From Deltaproteobacteria bacterium (GTDB lineage: Bacteria; Desulfobacterota; Binatia; UBA12015), in assembly GCA_016874715.1 (NCBI GenBank), contig VGTK01000050.1, positions 1 to 33,339 of the forward strand: a DNA stretch of 33,339 nucleotides. Reading direction: 5' to 3'. Shown piece after piece: positions 1 to 9,660 of this stretch (position 1 is the stretch's first letter; each line of letters opens with the position of its first letter). The position numbers and the translations under genes were made by a program. The notes under the pieces are model-generated. The model made no database searches. It was not told the DNA's origin and worked only from the letters and a program-made list of their open reading frames with translations.

Positions 1-2
1 TG

Positions 3-695
3 CGCGCCGGCATCGACCGCGACGGCGACGGCCGCTTCGACCGCGACGAGCTCGACGCCGGCACCGATCCCGCCGATCCGACGAGCTTCCCCGGCGCGGC
101 TCAGGTGGTGACGGTGCAGACGACGTCGCTGCGCCTCGCCGACGACAGCACCGACCCGGTGAACCCCGCACGCCGCAAGATCAGCTTCCGCAGCAGCACG
201 CGCAACGATGCGCTGGCGAACCGCATCGTGCCGCCACCGTTCGGCGACCCTGCGGATCCGACCATCGCCGGTGCGACCTTGCGCGTCTACAACTCGGCCG
301 GCAGCGGCGAGCAGTTCAGCGTGTCCTTGCCGGCCGCCTTCTGGCGACCGAGCGGGTCCGGCGGCTACTCGTATCGCGGCGCCGCGACCGATGCGGTGCA
401 GAGCGTCACCGTCAAGACGGACTCGATCTCCATCCGCGGTGGCAAGAGCCTCTGGGGCTACACCCTCGACGAGCCGTCGCAGGGCCGCATCGCAGTGCGG
501 CTGTCGTTCGGCAGCGCGCTCGACTGGTGCGCCGACTCCGGGGCGAAGACCTCGGGTCGTCCGCCGACCACGGCGGCCAACGACAAGCGCGACAAGTTCG
601 TCGCCGCGTCGAAGACCCCGGCGCCGTCGTCGTGCCCGATCCCGCCGCTGGGCTCGCCGAGCGGCGCCTTCCTCGACGGTACGCCGGTGCTGTGA
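3..695 (+). CDS. C-terminal part of exported propeller/cytochrome-type protein (5' truncated by window edge)
   Basis: The frame is open from base 3, so the gene starts outside the window. The first ~30 visible residues contain DRDGDGRFDRDELDAGTDP, an Asp-rich calcium-binding-type tail that closely matches the tail of the di-heme protein at 2754-5522, so the missing part is probably a similar beta-propeller/cytochrome. Unlike that paralogue, this protein continues for about 195 residues (from about base 105) as a beta-rich domain with motifs RRKISFRSSTR, GATLRVYNSAGSGE and YTLDEPSQGRIAVRL. I take this for an extracellular beta-sandwich module that recurs in secreted proteins of this kind of genome; that is recollection, not a search. 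The GTG at 105 is unlikely to be the true start because the upstream frame is clearly coding. The gene converges on the SLC13 permease with a strong hairpin between them. Confidence 0.75.
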   Translation, partial: RAGIDRDGDGRFDRDELDAGTDPADPTSFPGAAQVVTVQTTSLRLADDSTDPVNPARRKISFRSSTRNDALANRIVPPPFGDPADPTIAGATLRVYNSAGSGEQFSVSLPAAFWRPSGSGGYSYRGAATDAVQSVTVKTDSISIRGGKSLWGYTLDEPSQGRIAVRLSFGSALDWCADSGAKTSGRPPTTAANDKRDKFVAASKTPAPSSCPIPPLGSPSGAFLDGTPVL

Positions 696-701
696 ACGGT
701 G

Positions 702-749
702 CCGAGCCGCTGCGGCGCGCGCAGGGATGCGCGCGCTGCCGCGGCTCGG
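702..749. terminator. Bidirectional terminator-like hairpin between convergent genes
   Basis: Two 21-base arms (702-722 and 729-749) are complementary at 19 of 21 positions around a 6-base loop. The hairpin fills most of the 58-base gap between the stop codons of two convergent genes. There is no T-tract, which is common in very GC-rich genomes, so intrinsic termination is inferred from position and stem strength. Confidence 0.6.
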
Positions 750-753
750 GCGG

Positions 754-2562
754 TCACGGGACGGGCGGCGCCGTCAGTGGAAACACCATCGGGATCGTCG
801 CCATCGCGATCGCCCAGCACAGCAGGTCCATCGGGATGCCGATGCGCAGGAAGTCGGTGAAGCGGTAGCCGCCGGGTCCGTAGACCATCATGTGGGTCTG
901 GTAGCCGAGCGGGGTCGCGAAGCCGAGCGACCCCGCGACGGTCACCGCCGCGACGTAGGGGAAGTAGCTGGCGTTCAACGCCGCCGCGGTGTTCATCGCG
1001 ATAGGGAAGATCAGCGACACCGCCGCGCTGTGCGAGATCAGCTCGGTGAGCAGCAGGGTTCCGCCGTAGATCGCGACCAGGCTCAGCATCGGGCTGCCGC
1101 CCGCGGCAGTGGTGAGCGTCTCGGACATCGCCCTGGCGAGCCCCGACTTCTCGACCGCGCTGCCGAGCGCGAACGCGGCCGCGACCGACAGGATGACCTT
1201 CCACTCGACGCTGCGGCGCGCCGTCGACGGCGTGCAGCAGCGCGTGAGGATCATCGCGCCCGACGCGAGCATCGCGGCCTTGAGCATGCCGAGCGAGGTG
1301 AAGCTCGCGAGCCCGATCATCGCGGCGAGGATGCCGAGCGCGAGATACGCGCGATCGTGCTCGACGGGCGAGGAGTTCGGCACCTTGCTGACGAGGTAGA
1401 AGTGGTGCGAGTTGCGCTGCTGGTCGGCGAACGCCGGGTGTGCCTCGAGCAGCAGCGTGTCGCCCTCCTGCAGCACGATGTCGCCGATCTTCTTGTTCAG
1501 GCGCTGGCCGCTGCGCGCGATCGCGATGATCACCGCGTTGTACGTCGAGCGGAAGCCGCCGTCGCGCACCGTCTGGCCGATCAGCGGGCAGCGCGGCGAC
1601 ACGACCGCCTCGATGAGCACGCGGCGCGCGCGCGGCGCGTCGAGCTTGAAGATCTGGTCGGTCGCCGGCTTGAGGCCGCGGATCTTCTGCAGATCGACGA
1701 CCGACTCCACGACGCCCGCGAACACCAGGCGATCGTTCGCGCGCAGCCGCGCCTCCGGCGCGACCGCCGGGATGATGTCGCCCTCGCGCTCGATCTCGGC
1801 GAGAAAGGTGTTCGGCAGCGAGCGCAGCCCCGCGTCGTCGATGGTCTTGCCCACCAGCGGGCCGTTCGGCTCGACGATCATCTCGGTCGTGTACTCGCGG
1901 GTGTCGCCGAACTGCTCGATCGCGGCGCGCCGGTCGGGCAGCAGCCACTTGTTGAAGGCGACCACGAAGAGCACGCCCGCGATCGTGATCGGGATGCCGA
2001 TCCACGACAGGTCGAACATCCCGAAGCCCTTGCCCGTGGCGTTGATGAGCATGCCGTTCACGAGCAGGTTGGTCGCGGTCGAGATCATCGTCACGACGCC
2101 GCTCAGCACCGCCGCGTAGCTGAGCGGGATCATCAGCTTCGAGACCGCGATCCGGTTCTGCTTCGCCCAGTCGTTGACCGCGGGCAGGAACATCGCGACC
2201 ACCGGCGTGTTGTTCATGAACGCGCTGACGAAGGTCACCGGGAACATCATCTTGGTGAGCGCGCCGGTCACGGACTTCGGCTTCGAGAGGAAGCGCTCGG
2301 TGATGAGCGTGTTGCCGCCGGTCGACTCGAGCCCGGCGACCACCACGTAGAGCACGGCGATGGTGACGATGCCTTCGTTCGAGAGCCCGGCCAGCGCGTC
2401 CTTCGCGCTCAGCACGCCGGTCACGAGCAGGATGGTGATGCCGCCGGTCAGGACGACGTCCGTGTCGACGTCCTTCGCCATCAGCACGGCAAAGATGCTG
2501 ATGATCACGCCAAGCGTGACCCAGGCCTGCCAGCCGAGGGTGCTCCAGGTCCCCAGATCCAT
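754..2562 (-). CDS. SLC13/DASS-type permease with two central RCK_C (TrkA-C) domains
   Basis: Predicted inner-membrane secondary transporter of 602 residues, matching the usual ~600 for SLC13 permeases with a cytoplasmic insert. The N-terminal half (about 15-205) has hydrophobic helices and the motif SAFMNNTPVVAMFLP, a hallmark of the sodium-coupled anion/dicarboxylate fold; the second half (about 405-600) repeats it, with ELISHSAAVSLIFP in the matching position. Between them, about residues 210-375, lie two soluble RCK_C-like units (MIVEPNGPLVGKTIDDAGLR and VVSPRCPLIGQTVRDGGFR). The start ATG has a GGAG element about 8 bases upstream. Substrate cannot be read from sequence; sulfate, dicarboxylates or other anions are all possible. 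Monocistronic: it is convergent with the gene at 3-695 and divergent from the cytochrome at 2754. Confidence 0.88.
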   Translation of the reverse strand: MDLGTWSTLGWQAWVTLGVIISIFAVLMAKDVDTDVVLTGGITILLVTGVLSAKDALAGLSNEGIVTIAVLYVVVAGLESTGGNTLITERFLSKPKSVTGALTKMMFPVTFVSAFMNNTPVVAMFLPAVNDWAKQNRIAVSKLMIPLSYAAVLSGVVTMISTATNLLVNGMLINATGKGFGMFDLSWIGIPITIAGVLFVVAFNKWLLPDRRAAIEQFGDTREYTTEMIVEPNGPLVGKTIDDAGLRSLPNTFLAEIEREGDIIPAVAPEARLRANDRLVFAGVVESVVDLQKIRGLKPATDQIFKLDAPRARRVLIEAVVSPRCPLIGQTVRDGGFRSTYNAVIIAIARSGQRLNKKIGDIVLQEGDTLLLEAHPAFADQQRNSHHFYLVSKVPNSSPVEHDRAYLALGILAAMIGLASFTSLGMLKAAMLASGAMILTRCCTPSTARRSVEWKVILSVAAAFALGSAVEKSGLARAMSETLTTAAGGSPMLSLVAIYGGTLLLTELISHSAAVSLIFPIAMNTAAALNASYFPYVAAVTVAGSLGFATPLGYQTHMMVYGPGGYRFTDFLRIGIPMDLLCWAIAMATIPMVFPLTAPPVP

Positions 2563-2753
2563 CAGGTGCTCTCCGTTCGTTCGCGCTGCGTGGCACGCGC
2601 CGAACGACCATTCGTAGCGGAGCGGCTGCGCGAAGGGTAGCGCCGAAGTGTGCCGGGACGTCCGATGAGCGCTTCGCCAGGGCTTCCGCGCTGGCTTGCG
2701 GGAGCGTCATGGATCGCGGCGCGACGGTCGAAGACGTCTGGAGAGAGGCGTCC

Positions 2754-5522
2754 ATGCTGCGTGCTGCCCGCGTCCCGTCGAGTCTGTGCCTGCTGGCGGT
2801 CACCCTGCTGCTGGTCGCGGTCCCCGCGCGCGCGGACTTCGTGAACTTCGAGTCCGGGCAGGTCCGTCCGCTCGCGCTGTCGCCCGACGGCATGCGGCTG
2901 TTCGCCGCCAACACGCCGGACAACCGGCTCGAGATCTTCTCGCTCACGAGCGGCAACCCGGTCCACGAGGCGTCGGTGCCCGTCGGGCTCGAGCCGGTCG
3001 CGGTGGCGGCGCGCAGCGATGCGCAGGTCTGGGTGGTGAACCACCTGTCCGACAGCATCTCGATCGTCGACGTCGCCTCGAGCCCGCCGCGCGTGGTGCG
3101 GACGCTGCTCGTCGGCGACGAGCCGCGCGACCTCCTGTTCGCCGGCCCGGGCCGCTCGCGGGCGTTCGTCACCGCGGCGCACCGCGGACAGAACCGCCCC
3201 GGCGATCCCCAGCTCACGACGCCGAGCGTCGGACGCGCCGACGTCTTGGTGTTCGACGCGAACGCGCTCGGCGCGAAGCTCGGCGGCACGCCGATCACCA
3301 TCCTGAGCCTGTTCGGCGACACGCCGCGCGCGCTCGCCGCGACGCCCGACGGCGCGGTCGTCTACGCGGCGGTGTTCCACTCCGGCAACCGCACCACCAC
3401 GGTCACCGAGGGCGCGGTCTGCAACGGCGGGTCCGGCGCGCCCGCGTGCACCGTCGGCGGGCTGCAGGTGCCCGGCGGCCTGCCGGCGCCGAACGTGAAC
3501 CACGAGAACGAGTCGCAGCCCGAGGTCGGTCTGATCGTCAAGTACGACGCCGACGCCGGCCAGTGGCAGGACGAGCTCGGGCGCAACTGGAACAACGCCG
3601 TCAAGTTCACGCTGCCCGATCTCGACGTGTTCGCGATCGACGCGATGGCGTCGCCGCCGGTGCAGATCGGCGCGCACGCCGGCGTCGGCACGGTGCTGTT
3701 CGACATGGTGGTGAACCCTGTGAGCGGCAAGCTCTACGTGTCGAACACCGAGGCGCGCAACGAGGTGCGCTTCGAGGGCCCCGGCGCCGCGTTCGACAGC
3801 TCGACGGTGCACTCGCACCTGCACGAGGCGCGCATCACGGTGGTCGACGGCGCGAGCGTGCAGCCGCGGCACCTGAACAAGCACATCGACTACGCGATCG
3901 TGCCGAGCGACAACGCGACGAAGCGCAGGAGCCTCGCGACGCCGGTCGGGCTCGCGATCTCGTCCAACGGGGCAAAGCTCTACGTCGCGGGCTTCGGCTC
4001 GTCGCGCGTCGGCGTCTACAGGACGAGCCAGATCGAGGACGACACGTTCGTGCCGAGCCCGAAGAGGTACGTGCCGGTCACCGGCGGCGGCCCGACGGGT
4101 CTCGCGCTCGACGAGTCGCGCGGGCGCCTCTACGTGCTGACGCGCTTCGACAACGCTCTGTCGGTGATCGACACCGCCGCCGCGGCCGAGATCGACCACC
4201 TGCCGCTCCACAGCCCGGAGCCCGCGGAGGTCGTCGCCGGACGGCCGGTGCTCTACGACGCGCGCTTCACGTCGAGCAACGGCGAGGCGTCCTGCTCGAG
4301 CTGCCACGTGTTCGGCGACAACGACAGCCTCGCGTGGGACCTCGGCAACCCCGACGACGACGTGCTGCCGAACCTGAACCCGTTCGAGTTCGAGATCCAG
4401 TCCCCGCGCCCGGGCTTCCACCCGCTGAAGGGGCCCATGACGACGCAGAGTCTGCGCGGCATGGCCGGCGGGGGGCCGATGCACTGGCGCGGGGACAGGA
4501 GCGGCGCCAACGATCCCGGCGGCGTCGCGGCGGACGCCCTGGACGAGGAGAAGGCGTTCAAGCGCTTCAATCCCGCGTTTGTCGGACTCGTCGGCCGAGC
4601 GACCGAGCTGTCCCCGACCGACATGCAGGCGTTCACGGACTTCATCCTGACGGTCAAGTACCCGCCGAACCCGATCCGCGCGCTCGACGACGTGCTCACC
4701 GCGTCGCAGCAGGCGGGCCGCGACCTCTACATGGACCCGGCGCAGCTGACCGACTCGGTCCGCAGCTGCAACGGCTGCCACGTGCTCGACCCCGCGCAGG
4801 GCTTCTTCGGCACCGACGGCGAGTCGACCTTCGAGGCCGAGACGCAGCTCTTCAAGGTCGCCCACCTGCGCAACGCCTACACCAAGGTCGGCATGTTCGG
4901 CTTTCCCGACGTCGCGTTCATCGGCCCGACCGACCACACGCACCAGGGCGAGCAGATCCGCGGCTTCGGGTTCCTGCACGACGGCAGCATCGACACCGTG
5001 CACCGGTTCCTCAACGCGACCGTGTTCGGGCTCGCCGACACGCAGCGCCTGAACCTCGAGCAGTTCGTGCTCGCCTTCGACAGCGATCTCGCGCCCGCCG
5101 TCGGCCAGCAGGTGACGCGCAACCCGAAGGGCGACGCGAGCGTCGACGCGCGCATCGACCTGCTGGTCGCGCGCGCCGCGGCGGGCGCGTGCGACCTGGT
5201 CGCCAAGGGCAACCTCGCCGGCGAGGCGCGCGGCTGGGTGCGCCTGCCGACGGGACAGTTCCGCTCGGACCGCGTCGGCGAGCCGCTCACGACCAAGGCC
5301 GCGCTGCGACGGCAGGGCAAGGTGGCGGGGCAGGAGGTGACCTTCACCTGCGTGCCGCCGGGCTCGGGCGAGCGCATCGGCGTCGACCGGGACGGCGACG
5401 CGACCTACGATCGCGACGAGCTCGACGCGGGCACGAACCCGGCGGATCCGGGCAGCTTCCCGCCGCCGTGCGCGAACCTCCCCGGGCAGGCAGCGCAGGG
5501 TTGCGTTATGGCGGGAGGATGA
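2754..5522 (+). CDS. Exported beta-propeller di-heme cytochrome (peroxidase/MauG-like C-terminal half)
   Basis: 922 residues from the ATG at 2754, preferred over the in-frame ATG at 2709 because a GGAGAGAGG element lies just upstream and the N-terminus then begins a clean signal peptide (about 1-25, cleavage near VPARA-DF). Residues ~30-480 are YncE-like propeller repeats (VRPLALSPDGMRLFAAN, KLYVSNTEARNEV, RLYVLTRFDNALSVID). Two c-type heme motifs follow, CSSCH (514-518) and CNGCH (672-676), with cytochrome-c-peroxidase-like context (LFKVAHLRNAYTKVGMFG, GFGFLHDGSIDTV). The C-terminus carries an Asp-rich DRDGDATYDRDELDAGTNP element. It is therefore a periplasmic or secreted di-heme redox protein; its substrate is unknown. 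The stop overlaps the GH31 start by four bases (ATGA), implying translational coupling. It is a paralogue of the truncated gene at the left edge. Confidence 0.85.
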   Translation: MLRAARVPSSLCLLAVTLLLVAVPARADFVNFESGQVRPLALSPDGMRLFAANTPDNRLEIFSLTSGNPVHEASVPVGLEPVAVAARSDAQVWVVNHLSDSISIVDVASSPPRVVRTLLVGDEPRDLLFAGPGRSRAFVTAAHRGQNRPGDPQLTTPSVGRADVLVFDANALGAKLGGTPITILSLFGDTPRALAATPDGAVVYAAVFHSGNRTTTVTEGAVCNGGSGAPACTVGGLQVPGGLPAPNVNHENESQPEVGLIVKYDADAGQWQDELGRNWNNAVKFTLPDLDVFAIDAMASPPVQIGAHAGVGTVLFDMVVNPVSGKLYVSNTEARNEVRFEGPGAAFDSSTVHSHLHEARITVVDGASVQPRHLNKHIDYAIVPSDNATKRRSLATPVGLAISSNGAKLYVAGFGSSRVGVYRTSQIEDDTFVPSPKRYVPVTGGGPTGLALDESRGRLYVLTRFDNALSVIDTAAAAEIDHLPLHSPEPAEVVAGRPVLYDARFTSSNGEASCSSCHVFGDNDSLAWDLGNPDDDVLPNLNPFEFEIQSPRPGFHPLKGPMTTQSLRGMAGGGPMHWRGDRSGANDPGGVAADALDEEKAFKRFNPAFVGLVGRATELSPTDMQAFTDFILTVKYPPNPIRALDDVLTASQQAGRDLYMDPAQLTDSVRSCNGCHVLDPAQGFFGTDGESTFEAETQLFKVAHLRNAYTKVGMFGFPDVAFIGPTDHTHQGEQIRGFGFLHDGSIDTVHRFLNATVFGLADTQRLNLEQFVLAFDSDLAPAVGQQVTRNPKGDASVDARIDLLVARAAAGACDLVAKGNLAGEARGWVRLPTGQFRSDRVGEPLTTKAALRRQGKVAGQEVTFTCVPPGSGERIGVDRDGDATYDRDELDAGTNPADPGSFPPPCANLPGQAAQGCVMAGG

Positions 5523-7627
5523 CCCCCAGCCGACGTCTCGTCCTCCTTCTGGAATGTGCGGCCATGGCCGCGTGCAGCGATGCCGGGACGTCCGCGCCCG
5601 GGCAGACCTTCGTCCTGTCGAACGGCACGACCGTCGCGGTCGCGCCCAACGGCGGCGTCGCGCTGTCGCGGGACGGCCGCGCGCTGTTCGCGACCTCCGA
5701 CGTCGCGGGTATCGTCGCGCGCCGCTTCGTCGAGACGTTCCGCGGCCAGGCGGCGATCTGGAGCTTCGCGCGCAGCGGCGAGGAGGCGCTTCCGATCGGG
5801 CGCATGGTGTCGGCGGCGCAGGACGGCGACGCGGTCGTGGTCGAGCTCGACGCGGACGGCGGCGCGGGTCGCGCGCGCGTGACGGTCGCGCCGGGCGACG
5901 ACGCCGCGGCGACGACGCGCGTGCAGGTGACGGTCTCGGCGATCGACGGCGTCGGGTCGATCGCGCTGCCCGTGCGCTGCGACGCGGAGGCGACCTTCCA
6001 CGCCTTCGGCGAGCAGTACCACCAGACGGATCACCGCGGCGAGGCGTTCCGGCTCCTCGTCACCGAGCAGGGCATCGGGCGCGTGCCGGGAATCGAAGAG
6101 CCGTTGTTCTTCATCAACGGCGACGAGCACACGACGTACTTCCCGATGCCGTACTGGCTCGACGCGCGCGGCTGGGGCGCGCTCCTCGGCACGTCGCGCC
6201 GCGTGGACGTCGATCTCTGCAAGTCGGATCCCGCCGTCGCGTGGCTCGAGGTGAACGGCCCCGAGCCGGTGGACGTCACGGTGTTCCACGGGCCGACCAT
6301 GCCCGACGTGATCCGCCAGCTCGGCGACGTCGTCGGACGCCCCACGGCGCCGCCGGCGTGGGCGTACGAGCTGTGGATCGGCTCGCAGGGCGGGCGCGAG
6401 AAGGTCGTCGCCGAAGCGGCAGCGCTGCGCGCGGCGGGCATCCCCGCGGGCGTGCTGTGGGTGCAGGACTGGACGGGTATCCGCCGCAACCTCGACGGCG
6501 GCTTCGGCGTGCAGTACCGCTGGGCGCCCGACCACGAGCTCTATCCCGACATCGGCGGCATGGTCGCGGATCTCCGCGCGCAGGGCTTCCGGTTCCTTGC
6601 GTACGCGAACCCGTTCGTCGACCCGAAGCTGCCCGACCACTTCGCCGACATGGCCGCGCAGGGCCTCCTCATCACGCGCGACGACGGCGCGCCGTACGTG
6701 CACTTCGCGCCCAACCTCGAGTCGTCGCACCCGGATCTCACCAGCCCGGCCGCGCGCGAGTACGTGAAGGGCTTCTTCCGGAGGATGGTCCTCGAGCACG
6801 GCTTCGACGGCTGGATGGCCGACTTCGCCGAGTGGCTGCCGCTCGACGCGCGCCTTTCCGACGGCTCCGACCCGCTGGCCCTGCACAACCTCTACCCGCT
6901 GCAGTGGCACGCGCTGTGGCGCGAGGTGATGGACGAGCTCCGCCCCGACGGCGACTTCGTCGTGTTCGCGCGGAGCGGCTTCACCGGCGTGCAGCGCGTC
7001 TCGCAGGTGCACTGGGTCGGCGACCAGGAGGCGAGCTTCAGCCCGCACGACGGCCTGCCGACGGTGGTGCCCGCGATGCTGAGCCTCGGACTCTCCGGCG
7101 TGCCGTTCGTCACGCACGACATCGCCGGCTTCAGCGGCGGTCCGAGCACCAAGGAGGTCTTTCTGCGCTGGACCGAGCTCGGTGCGTTCACGCCGATCAT
7201 GCGCACCCACGAGGGCGGCCGGAAGTTCGAGAACTGGTCGTGGGAGACGGACGCCGAGACGACGGCGCACTTCCGCCGCTTCGCGCGCGTCCACCAGGTG
7301 CTGGCGCCGGAGATCCGGGTGCTCGCGGACGAGGCGGCGCGCACGTCGCTGCCGATCGTGCGGCACCTCATGCTGGTCTTCCCGGACGACCCGCAGAGCC
7401 ATCGGGTGAGCGATCAGTTCATGCTCGGCGACGCGCTGCTGGTGGCACCGGTGGTGGAGGAGGGTGCGGTCACGCGCCGCGTGTACCTGCCGCCGGGGAC
7501 GTGGTTCGACGTCTGGTCGGGCGCGTCTCTGGAGGGCGGACGCACGGTCGAGGTCGCGGCGCCGATCGGGCGGCCGCCGGTGTTCTCGCGCGGCAGCGAC
7601 CGGGGGGATCTGCGGGCGGTGGAGTAG
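5519..7627 (+). CDS. GH31 family glycoside hydrolase (YihQ-like alpha-glycosidase), probable lipoprotein
   Basis: 702 residues. The N-terminus has a short hydrophobic segment ending MAAC (Cys19), a plausible lipobox. The catalytic (beta/alpha)8 domain is clear: QDW at 316-318, nucleophile D435 in GWMADFAEWLP, acid/base D502 in HWVGDQ, then MRTHEG. The 67-residue spacing between the two Asp matches E. coli sulfoquinovosidase YihQ (D405/D472) as I recall it. Of the YihQ sulfonate-binding residues, Trp304 is kept (W335), but Arg301 appears as Gln332 and Tyr508 as Phe538, so sulfoquinovose specificity is doubtful and a plain alpha-glucosidase activity is as likely. A C-terminal beta domain (YLPPGTWFDVWSG) is typical of GH31. 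The ATG sits in a 4-base overlap with the upstream cytochrome, with GGGAGG directly abutting it; TTG at 5501 is an alternative start. Confidence 0.88.
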   Translation: MTPSRRLVLLLECAAMAACSDAGTSAPGQTFVLSNGTTVAVAPNGGVALSRDGRALFATSDVAGIVARRFVETFRGQAAIWSFARSGEEALPIGRMVSAAQDGDAVVVELDADGGAGRARVTVAPGDDAAATTRVQVTVSAIDGVGSIALPVRCDAEATFHAFGEQYHQTDHRGEAFRLLVTEQGIGRVPGIEEPLFFINGDEHTTYFPMPYWLDARGWGALLGTSRRVDVDLCKSDPAVAWLEVNGPEPVDVTVFHGPTMPDVIRQLGDVVGRPTAPPAWAYELWIGSQGGREKVVAEAAALRAAGIPAGVLWVQDWTGIRRNLDGGFGVQYRWAPDHELYPDIGGMVADLRAQGFRFLAYANPFVDPKLPDHFADMAAQGLLITRDDGAPYVHFAPNLESSHPDLTSPAAREYVKGFFRRMVLEHGFDGWMADFAEWLPLDARLSDGSDPLALHNLYPLQWHALWREVMDELRPDGDFVVFARSGFTGVQRVSQVHWVGDQEASFSPHDGLPTVVPAMLSLGLSGVPFVTHDIAGFSGGPSTKEVFLRWTELGAFTPIMRTHEGGRKFENWSWETDAETTAHFRRFARVHQVLAPEIRVLADEAARTSLPIVRHLMLVFPDDPQSHRVSDQFMLGDALLVAPVVEEGAVTRRVYLPPGTWFDVWSGASLEGGRTVEVAAPIGRPPVFSRGSDRGDLRAVE

Positions 7628-7631
7628 GGCT

Positions 7632-7662
7632 GCGCGCGGCGAGCGCGAGCTCGCGCGTCGCG
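7632..7662. terminator. GC-rich hairpin between convergent genes
   Basis: The 36-base gap between the GH31 stop and the SDR stop contains a perfect 14-base palindrome (7643-7656) flanked by further imperfectly pairing CG-rich bases. The position between convergent genes suggests a shared terminator; there is no T-tract. Confidence 0.4.
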
Positions 7663-7663
7663 A

Positions 7664-8554
7664 TCATCCGGCGCCGCCGCCGGTTCCGCCGCTCGCGGAG
7701 CCGCCGGCGGCCCCACCCCCGCCTCGACCCGTCGACGCGGCCGCACGCGCGCGCGCCTTCGCGACGACGTCCGGCGCCACCGGCTCCATCCACGCCATGC
7801 CGCGCAGCAGCACCGACGGCGCGAAGAAGCGCAGCAGGTGCGCCGACACCAGCTGCGCGCTGAAGCGCGGCACCACGCGTTCGTGGACCTTCTTCTCGAT
7901 CACCTCGAAGAGCGCGTCGGTCACGATCTTCGGCGGGTACTTGGGCCCGCTGTACGCGCTCGGCGAGTCGTCCTTCCCCCAGATCTCGGTGTCGATCGGA
8001 CCGGGAACGACGAGCGACACGTGGATGTTCGAGCCGGCGAGGTCGCTCCACAGCCCGGCCGTGAAGCCGTCCATGGCGGCCTTGGCGGCGGTGTAGGGTG
8101 TCTCGCGCGGCGGTGCCACCTTGGCCGCCATCGACGACACGTTGATCACGTAGCCCTCGCCCTGGCGCAGCATGTACGGGATCGCGGCGAGCGTCGTCCA
8201 CACGCAGGCCATGAAGTTCACCCGCATCTGCAGGTCCATGTCCTCGGGCGTGACGTCGTAGATCTGCTTGTGCATCGGGAGGCCGGCGTTGTTGATCAGC
8301 ACGTCGAGCCGCCCGTGCCGAGCGACGGTCTCGTGCACGACGCGCTCGGCGAAGCCGCGCTCGCCGAGATCGCCGGCGAGGTAGCTCGCGTCGGGCGCGT
8401 GACGCCGGCACTCGCCCGCGAGCTCCTGCAGCAGGCTCTCGCGCCGTGCGACGCCGACCACGATCGCGCCGCGCTTCGCGAACGCGACCGCCGCGTCGCG
8501 TCCGATCCCCGACGACGCCCCGGTGATGACCACGACCTTGCCGCGATAGTCCAT
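7664..8554 (-). CDS. Short-chain dehydrogenase/reductase (classical SDR)
   Basis: 296 residues, cytoplasmic NAD(P)-dependent oxidoreductase. The start ATG at 8554 is chosen over one 21 codons upstream because it is preceded by GGAGGAG at good spacing and begins MDYRGKVVVITGASSGIG. Visible motifs are the nucleotide-binding TGASSGIG (11-18), NNAG (88-91), catalytic Ser in INVSS (140-141) and YTAAK (Tyr154, Lys158), then PGPIDTEIW. Arg37-Arg38 after the second beta strand is compatible with NADPH preference. The last ~25 residues are a Gly/Ala-rich low-complexity tail, unusual for SDRs. Substrate is unknown. The CBS protein (stop at 8753) lies upstream on the same strand with a ~200-base gap, so a shared transcript is possible but not evident. 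Confidence 0.9.
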   Translation of the reverse strand: MDYRGKVVVITGASSGIGRDAAVAFAKRGAIVVGVARRESLLQELAGECRRHAPDASYLAGDLGERGFAERVVHETVARHGRLDVLINNAGLPMHKQIYDVTPEDMDLQMRVNFMACVWTTLAAIPYMLRQGEGYVINVSSMAAKVAPPRETPYTAAKAAMDGFTAGLWSDLAGSNIHVSLVVPGPIDTEIWGKDDSPSAYSGPKYPPKIVTDALFEVIEKKVHERVVPRFSAQLVSAHLLRFFAPSVLLRGMAWMEPVAPDVVAKARARAAASTGRGGGGAAGGSASGGTGGGAG

Positions 8555-8752
8555 CGACTCCTCCGCTTTCCGCCGGCGCCCATCGACGGGACGCGGCCGA
8601 CGCGCGTAGTGAGGCATCTGGCCCGTAAAGGATCAAGCGCCCGCCGGCCGGAAGGAGCCCGCGTGACGAGGTACGATCACGGTAACGGTGAGACGTCGGG
8701 CCCCGCTGGGCCTGATGTGATCGCGCGCGCGCCCTCGAGCGGCCCGCTCAGC

Positions 8753-9532
<780 letters not shown>

Positions 9533-9660
9533 ACCCGGAGATCGGCCGTTCGGGTGGCGGAATTGAGCGGCGCCGCGGCTCGCCGGGTCGAGAAACCCGC
9601 TTGACCAGAGCGCGTCGCTGCACGAGCCTCGGGGCCTGCCTTCCGAACCTGCCGCGGCGC

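Noticed and set aside
208..2640. An 810-codon plus-strand open frame over the permease gene
   Set aside because: Arg-, His- and Asp-rich translation without domains; it is the antisense shadow of the SLC13 permease, expected at this GC content.
458..3322. A 954-codon minus-strand open frame
   Set aside because: It runs across three real genes in a shadow frame with extreme Arg content and no motif.
2562..5003. An 813-codon minus-strand open frame opposite the di-heme cytochrome
   Set aside because: The opposite strand has CxxCH, propeller repeats and a signal peptide; this frame has only low-complexity Arg/Val/Asp.
9580..9600. Small inverted repeat CGGGT...ACCCG before the lectin gene
   Set aside because: Only five base pairs, expected by chance in such GC-rich DNA.
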